Positions 60,706 through 64,000 of a stretch of DNA of 64,000 bases are shown here, piece by piece (position 1 is the first letter of the stretch; each line of letters begins with the position of its first letter). The DNA is taken from assembly GCF_004145845.1 (NCBI RefSeq), contig NZ_SELP01000002.1, positions 682,001-746,000 on the forward strand, written 5' to 3'. A program made the position numbers and the translations under genes. The notes below the pieces were generated by a model, which saw only the letters and a program-made list of their open reading frames with translations, was not told the origin of the DNA and did not search any database. The DNA comes from Loktanella sp. IMCC34160 (lineage in GTDB: Bacteria > Pseudomonadota > Alphaproteobacteria > Rhodobacterales > Rhodobacteraceae).

Positions 60706-60852
60706 TCAGTTGTATTTGCCGGTGTAGACCGGTTCGACCGTGACCGGAGTCGGATCGACGACAACGTATTCTTCCACATCGCCCTGGTTGCTGCACGCGG
60801 CAACGACGGCGAGGATTCCAAAGGCCAGAAGGGCCTTGAGGCTGTTCGACAT
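60706..60852 (-). CDS. 48-residue lipoprotein
   Basis: Not long enough to be found by most gene callers. The frame encodes 48 residues: MSNSLKALLAFGILAVVAA followed by Cys20 (a lipobox AAC type, in VVAACSNQGD) and a short mature tail rich in V, T and P (VVVDPTPVTVEPVYTGKYN). It has the shape of entericidin-like or other tiny lipoproteins. On the minus strand a GAGCATCC-type site precedes the ATG (AGGAGC at 60858-60863 gives spacing about 6). Its place between pccB and pccA suggests co-conservation. Confidence 0.72.
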   Translation of the reverse strand: MSNSLKALLAFGILAVVAACSNQGDVEEYVVVDPTPVTVEPVYTGKYN

Positions 60853-61069
60853 GGGATGCTCCTGTTTCTGCCCACCCGGACCGGACAGGGTTGATCCCCA
60901 CCTCGGGCCGAAGTCTTGTTATTATCGGCCGTAGATGAACGACCTTGGGTCAGATTACCGGAATCATTGGAAAAAAGATACGCGGCGGTTGCGCATGCGG
61001 CGCGCTGTGGCCGGGCTGCATCAAACTGGGTCATGGCGGGTTGGGGCCTCGCAAGATGTTGTGGGTGCA

Positions 61070-61456
61070 TCAGAACTGCTCCCATATGCAGGCGGTGCCG
61101 TCCAGCGTGAAAGGTTCGAAAAACTGCGTGGCCTCGGGGTCGGCCTCGCCAAAGGGGACCACCCGGTCCGACAGGGACACGACCACCTCGACCACCTCGA
61201 CCCCGGCCTCTTGCAGCGCCGGAACCGCCAGCGCCTCGCACAGCCAGGGGAAGTCGTCCAGCACCTCTTCATAGGTGCGGCCGCCCGCCCCGATCTCTGG
61301 AGCAAGAAACCGGAACCGCGCCACCGATGGCGTGTCTTCAAGGATCACGTCGATCAGGGTGACAGACTGGCCCGAGGGCAGCACGACGGCATCCTCTGCC
61401 GGGGCCATGCCCGGCAGGACCATCCATCCCGCTACGATCCAGCCAAACCGTGCCAT
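61070..61456 (-). CDS. DUF6497-type exported protein
   Basis: A 128-residue protein with a signal peptide (MARFGWIVAGWMVLPGMAPA, cleavage before EDAVV). The mature part contains the DUF6497-like segments VILEDTPSVARFRFLAP, TYEEVLDDFPWLCEALAVP and SLSDRVVPFGEADPEATQFF, with two cysteines (WLCEA and TACIWEQF) that could form a disulfide. Function unknown. It lies upstream of the pccB gene end, on the same strand. Confidence 0.72.
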   Translation of the reverse strand: MARFGWIVAGWMVLPGMAPAEDAVVLPSGQSVTLIDVILEDTPSVARFRFLAPEIGAGGRTYEEVLDDFPWLCEALAVPALQEAGVEVVEVVVSLSDRVVPFGEADPEATQFFEPFTLDGTACIWEQF

Positions 61457-61466
61457 TACCGTGCCT

Positions 61467-61556
61467 TTGTCCCTTCTTTGAGTCTCAAATTTCCTCGGGG
61501 GTGAATTGGCCCCCCGGGCCAAGAGGGGGCAGACAGCCCCCTGCCCCACCTGATGT
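61467..61556. repeat. Half copy of the palindromic element
   Basis: On the minus strand this stretch reads as GGGGCAGGGGGCTGTCTGCC, then GGCCCGGGGGGCCAATTCAC, then GAGGAAATTTGAGACTCAAA and GAAGGGAC. That follows the left half of copies A and B (GGGGCTCTGCCCC, GGGCCATTCACC, GGATATTT, CCCAAAGAAGGGGA) in the same order with many substitutions. The right half is missing. It sits between pccB and the DUF6497 gene. Confidence 0.6.
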
Positions 61557-61643
61557 TACCGGAACGGGCGGCGGTCCCCGATCTTTTGGCCCCAACCGGG
61601 GGCCGCCCGCGCCGTTCCTTCCGCTCGTCTGCTCCTCCAAACG

Positions 61644-63176
61644 TCAGAGCGGAATATTGTCGTGCTTCTTCCACGGGTTCTGCAGCTTCTTTCCGCGCAG
61701 GGACGCAAAGGCCCGCGCCACCCGCTTGCGGGTCGAATGCGGCATGATCACCTCGTCGATGAAGCCCTTTTCGGCGGCAACGAAGGGATTTGCGAAACGG
61801 TCTTCGTAATCCTTCGTGCGGGCCGCGATCTTGTCCTTGTCGCCCAGTTCCGACCGGTAGAGGATTTCCACCGCGCCCTTGGCCCCCATCACCGCGATCT
61901 CGGCAGTGGGCCAGGCATAGTTGAAATCGCCGCGCAGGTGCTTGGACGCCATCACGTCGTAAGCCCCGCCATAGGCCTTGCGGGTGATGACCGTGACCTT
62001 GGGCACCGTCGCCTCGCCATAGGCGAACAGCAGTTTGGCACCGTGCTTGATGACGCCGCCATATTCCTGGCTGGTCCCCGGCAGGAAGCCCGGAACATCT
62101 ACCAGCGTCAGGATCGGAATCTCAAAGGCATCGCAGAACCGGACAAAGCGCGCGGCCTTGCGGCTGCTGTCGATGTCCAGACAGCCCGCCAGCACCATCG
62201 GCTGGTTCGCCACCACGCCCACCGACCGGCCCTCCAACCGGATGAAGCCGGTAATGATGTTCTTGGCATAGTCCTGCTGGATCTCGAAGAAATCGCCCTC
62301 GTCGGCCAGTTTCTGGATCAGTTCCTTCATGTCGTAGGGGGTGTTCGGATTGTCCGGCACCAACGTATCAAGGCTGTCCTCGACGCGGTTCACATCGTCG
62401 AAGAAGGGCCGCACGGGGGGCTTTTCGCGATTGTTGAGCGGCAGGAAATCCACAAGGCGGCGAATCTCGGCCAGCGCTTCGACGTCGTTTTCAAAGGCAC
62501 CGTCGGCCACGCTCGATTTCTTGGTATGGGTCGATGCGCCGCCCAGTTCCTCGGCGGTGACGACCTCGTTGGTAACGGTCTTCACCACGTCAGGCCCGGT
62601 GACGAACATGTAGGAGCTGTCTTTCACCATGAAGATGAAATCGGTCATGGCCGGGGAATAGACCGCGCCACCCGCGCAGGGCCCCATGATGACCGAGATT
62701 TGCGGCACCACGCCCGAGGCCATGATGTTGCGCTGGAACACCTCGGCATAGCCGGCAAGCGAGGCGACCCCTTCCTGAATCCGCGCTCCGCCGGAATCGT
62801 TGATCCCGATCACCGGCGCGCCGTTCTGCATCGCCATATCCATGATCTTGCAGATCTTTTCGGCGTGGGTTTCCGACAGCGAACCGCCGAAGACCGTGAA
62901 ATCCTGACTGAAGACATAGACCATCCGACCATTGACCGTGCCCCAGCCGGTCACAACCCCATCGCCGGGCATCTGGCTGTCCTGCATCCCGAAATCGGTG
63001 CAGCGGTGGGCCTTGAACATGTCGAACTCCTCGAACGATCCTTCGTCCAGCAGCAGTTCGATCCGCTCGCGCGCGGTCAGCTTGCCCTTGGAGTGCTGGG
63101 CGTCGATCCGCTTTTGCCCGCCACCCTGTCGGGCGACGGCTCGGCGGCCTTCCAGCTCTTGCAGGATATCCTTCAT
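61644..63176 (-). CDS. pccB: Propionyl-CoA carboxylase beta subunit (carboxyltransferase)
   Basis: A 510-residue carboxyltransferase. Two crotonase-like domains are present: the N-half contains [23 protein letters not shown] (the biotin-facing oxyanion loop), and the C-half contains [23 protein letters not shown] (acyl-CoA side) and [14 protein letters not shown]. It transfers the carboxyl group to propionyl-CoA. The start is the ATG at 63176 with a GGAGACCACC site upstream. The 206 bases before it hold repeated GCAAA motifs. Confidence 0.95.
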   Translation of the reverse strand: MKDILQELEGRRAVARQGGGQKRIDAQHSKGKLTARERIELLLDEGSFEEFDMFKAHRCTDFGMQDSQMPGDGVVTGWGTVNGRMVYVFSQDFTVFGGSLSETHAEKICKIMDMAMQNGAPVIGINDSGGARIQEGVASLAGYAEVFQRNIMASGVVPQISVIMGPCAGGAVYSPAMTDFIFMVKDSSYMFVTGPDVVKTVTNEVVTAEELGGASTHTKKSSVADGAFENDVEALAEIRRLVDFLPLNNREKPPVRPFFDDVNRVEDSLDTLVPDNPNTPYDMKELIQKLADEGDFFEIQQDYAKNIITGFIRLEGRSVGVVANQPMVLAGCLDIDSSRKAARFVRFCDAFEIPILTLVDVPGFLPGTSQEYGGVIKHGAKLLFAYGEATVPKVTVITRKAYGGAYDVMASKHLRGDFNYAWPTAEIAVMGAKGAVEILYRSELGDKDKIAARTKDYEDRFANPFVAAEKGFIDEVIMPHSTRKRVARAFASLRGKKLQNPWKKHDNIPL

Positions 63177-63241
63177 GGGTGGTCTCCTTCACGTCCAATG
63201 GGGCCTTGGTTGCCGGACCATAAAGGCAGCGGGGGCGGAAT

Positions 63242-63310
63242 GCGAAGTGCGAATGCGCATATTTGCAAACTCGGCCATTAGCTAATCTTCGCAAATGCAA
63301 ATTCGCAAAC
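63242..63310 (-). promoter_or_regulatory. GCAAA-rich control region upstream of pccB
   Basis: TTTGCAAA (63262-63269), TTCGCAAA (63288-63295), an overlapping GCAAA (63297-63301) and TTCGCAAA (63302-63309) occur in one 50-base stretch, with GCGAA variants at 63242-63256. TTTGCAAA is the half-site reported for the short-chain acyl-CoA regulator PccR of Rhodobacter upstream of pccB. The spacing here (6 bases between the last two, 18 between the first two) is not the simple N4 pair, so assignment is tentative. No PccR gene is in the window. Confidence 0.5.
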
Positions 63311-63382
63311 CCCGCCGAAGGTGCCGCAAGGGCGGGGCGTTTTGCCATGGACAGCCCCCGGCGGCGGGCATAGCACTTTGCC

Positions 63383-64000
63383 ATGACTGAAAAACCCGTC
63401 GTCCGGTTTCTGGACCGCACCACCGCCCCACATGTCCTGACATTGATCCTGCTGGCCGGCGTATCGGCGCTGAACATGTCGGTTTTCCTGCCCTCCCTGA
63501 ACGGGATGACCGCCTATTTCGAAACCGAATACGCGGTGATGCAGCTTGCCGTGTCGGGCTATCTGGCGGCGACGGCCGTGCTTCAGGTTCTGGTCGGACC
63601 GCTTGCGGACCGCTTTGGGCGGCGGCCTGTCGTCCTTTGGGCTTTGGCGCTGTTCACACTCGCTACCATTGGCGCGCTGTTTGCCCCGACGGTCGAGGTC
63701 TTCCTTGCCTTCCGCATGGCGCAGGCGGTTGTGGCCACCGGCATGGTCCTGAGCCGGGCCGTCGTGCGCGACATGGTGCCCGCCGATCAGGCGGCCTCGA
63801 TGATCGGCTATGTGACGATGGGCATGGCGTTGGTCCCGATGGTCGGCCCGATGGTCGGCGGGGCGCTGGATCAACTGTTCGGCTGGCATGCGACCTTTGT
63901 TTTTCTGGCCGGGTCCGGGGCGCTGGTCTGGGCGCTGTGCTACCGCGATCTGGGGGAAACGGTGTCAGGCGGCGGCGTCAGGTTCCGCGACCAGCTGCGA
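63383..64000 (+). CDS. Bcr/CflA-like MFS multidrug exporter, 5' fragment
   Basis: The first 206 residues of a major facilitator superfamily protein. The opening MTEKPVVRFLDR and then hydrophobic helices with the MFS loop GPLADRFGRRPVVLW (about residues 73-87), and the LSRAVVRDMVP segment near 123, are typical of the Bcr/CflA drug-resistance group. Divergent from pccB; the C-terminal half lies outside the window. Substrate unknown. Confidence 0.85.
   Translation, partial: MTEKPVVRFLDRTTAPHVLTLILLAGVSALNMSVFLPSLNGMTAYFETEYAVMQLAVSGYLAATAVLQVLVGPLADRFGRRPVVLWALALFTLATIGALFAPTVEVFLAFRMAQAVVATGMVLSRAVVRDMVPADQAASMIGYVTMGMALVPMVGPMVGGALDQLFGWHATFVFLAGSGALVWALCYRDLGETVSGGGVRFRDQLR

Noticed and set aside
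63250-63273. Exact TTTGCAAA-N4-TTTGCAAA PccR operator
   Set aside because: Only single half-sites fit, and the bases at the N4 spacing do not match, so only a looser motif array is reported.
1-64000. CRISPR arrays, integrases, transposases, plasmid origins and prophage genes
   Set aside because: No regularly spaced direct repeats and no coding regions with such motifs were seen.

Overview
This is a GC-rich, gene-dense chromosomal window from an alphaproteobacterium, most likely a member of the Rhodobacterales (Rhodobacter/Paracoccus/Roseobacter group). The evidence is gene content: a yceD-rpmF-plsX-fabH-ihfA-merR run, an argS-SPOR-nagZ-scpA-scpB run, a long (about 360 aa) dCTP deaminase, a DksA with one cysteine instead of a four-cysteine zinc finger, an fds-type NAD-linked formate dehydrogenase, and pccB/pccA/mcm clustered with small lipoprotein genes. 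Species cannot be fixed from sequence alone. There is no phage, integrase, transposase, CRISPR array or plasmid origin. The only mobile-looking DNA is a family of about 190-200 bp palindromic intergenic elements (two full copies and one half copy).

Layout. 1-5652: a LivHMF-type uptake system with its binding protein, followed by an atypical PaaK-family CoA ligase and a short-chain dehydrogenase; together they look like an import, CoA-activation and oxidation unit for an unknown carboxylate. 5710-9060: an ABC-F protein, OlsB-like acyltransferase and BamE. 9145-14201: yceD, rpmF, plsX, fabH, ihfA, a MerR regulator and a phosphoglycolate-phosphatase-like HAD enzyme, then tRNA-Pro(GGG). 14448-22796: dCTP deaminase, a GNAT protein, scpB/scpA, nagZ, a SPOR protein, argS and a dGTPase. 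22870-30259: a Hint-domain protein, an Fe-S carrier, a methyltransferase-TPR fusion, exonuclease III, a divergent GT51 protein, an FAD monooxygenase, dksA and a MoxR ATPase without a neighbouring VWA partner. 30333-35464: an envelope block (L,D-transpeptidase, LpxD-like acyltransferase, a dedicated ACP and a ketosynthase, all one way) opposite a YcbK-like M15 peptidase. 35519-41628: a formate dehydrogenase operon fdsG-fdsB-DUF4287-fdsA-fdhD-fdsD. 41830-52471: a large highly acidic protein, thiamine pyrophosphokinase, two tandem DMT-family exporters, a nitroreductase, an exopolyphosphatase-like protein and several small cytosolic enzymes. 52580-53767: nhaA. 53838-63176: methylmalonyl-CoA mutase and both propionyl-CoA carboxylase subunits, interleaved with small secreted or lipoprotein genes. 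The window ends inside a Bcr/CflA-like MFS exporter.

Most of the window is core Rhodobacterales chromosome. The points that deserve a second look are: the CoA ligase clade that lacks the usual nucleotide-binding loop, a DUF4287 gene locked by 4-base overlaps into the formate dehydrogenase operon, an ATAG-N7-CTAT operator upstream of that operon with no regulator gene nearby, a dedicated LpxD-ACP-ketosynthase unit behind an L,D-transpeptidase, a 755-residue acidic/basic polyampholyte with conserved ends, the palindromic repeat family, and a GCAAA-rich control region upstream of pccB.
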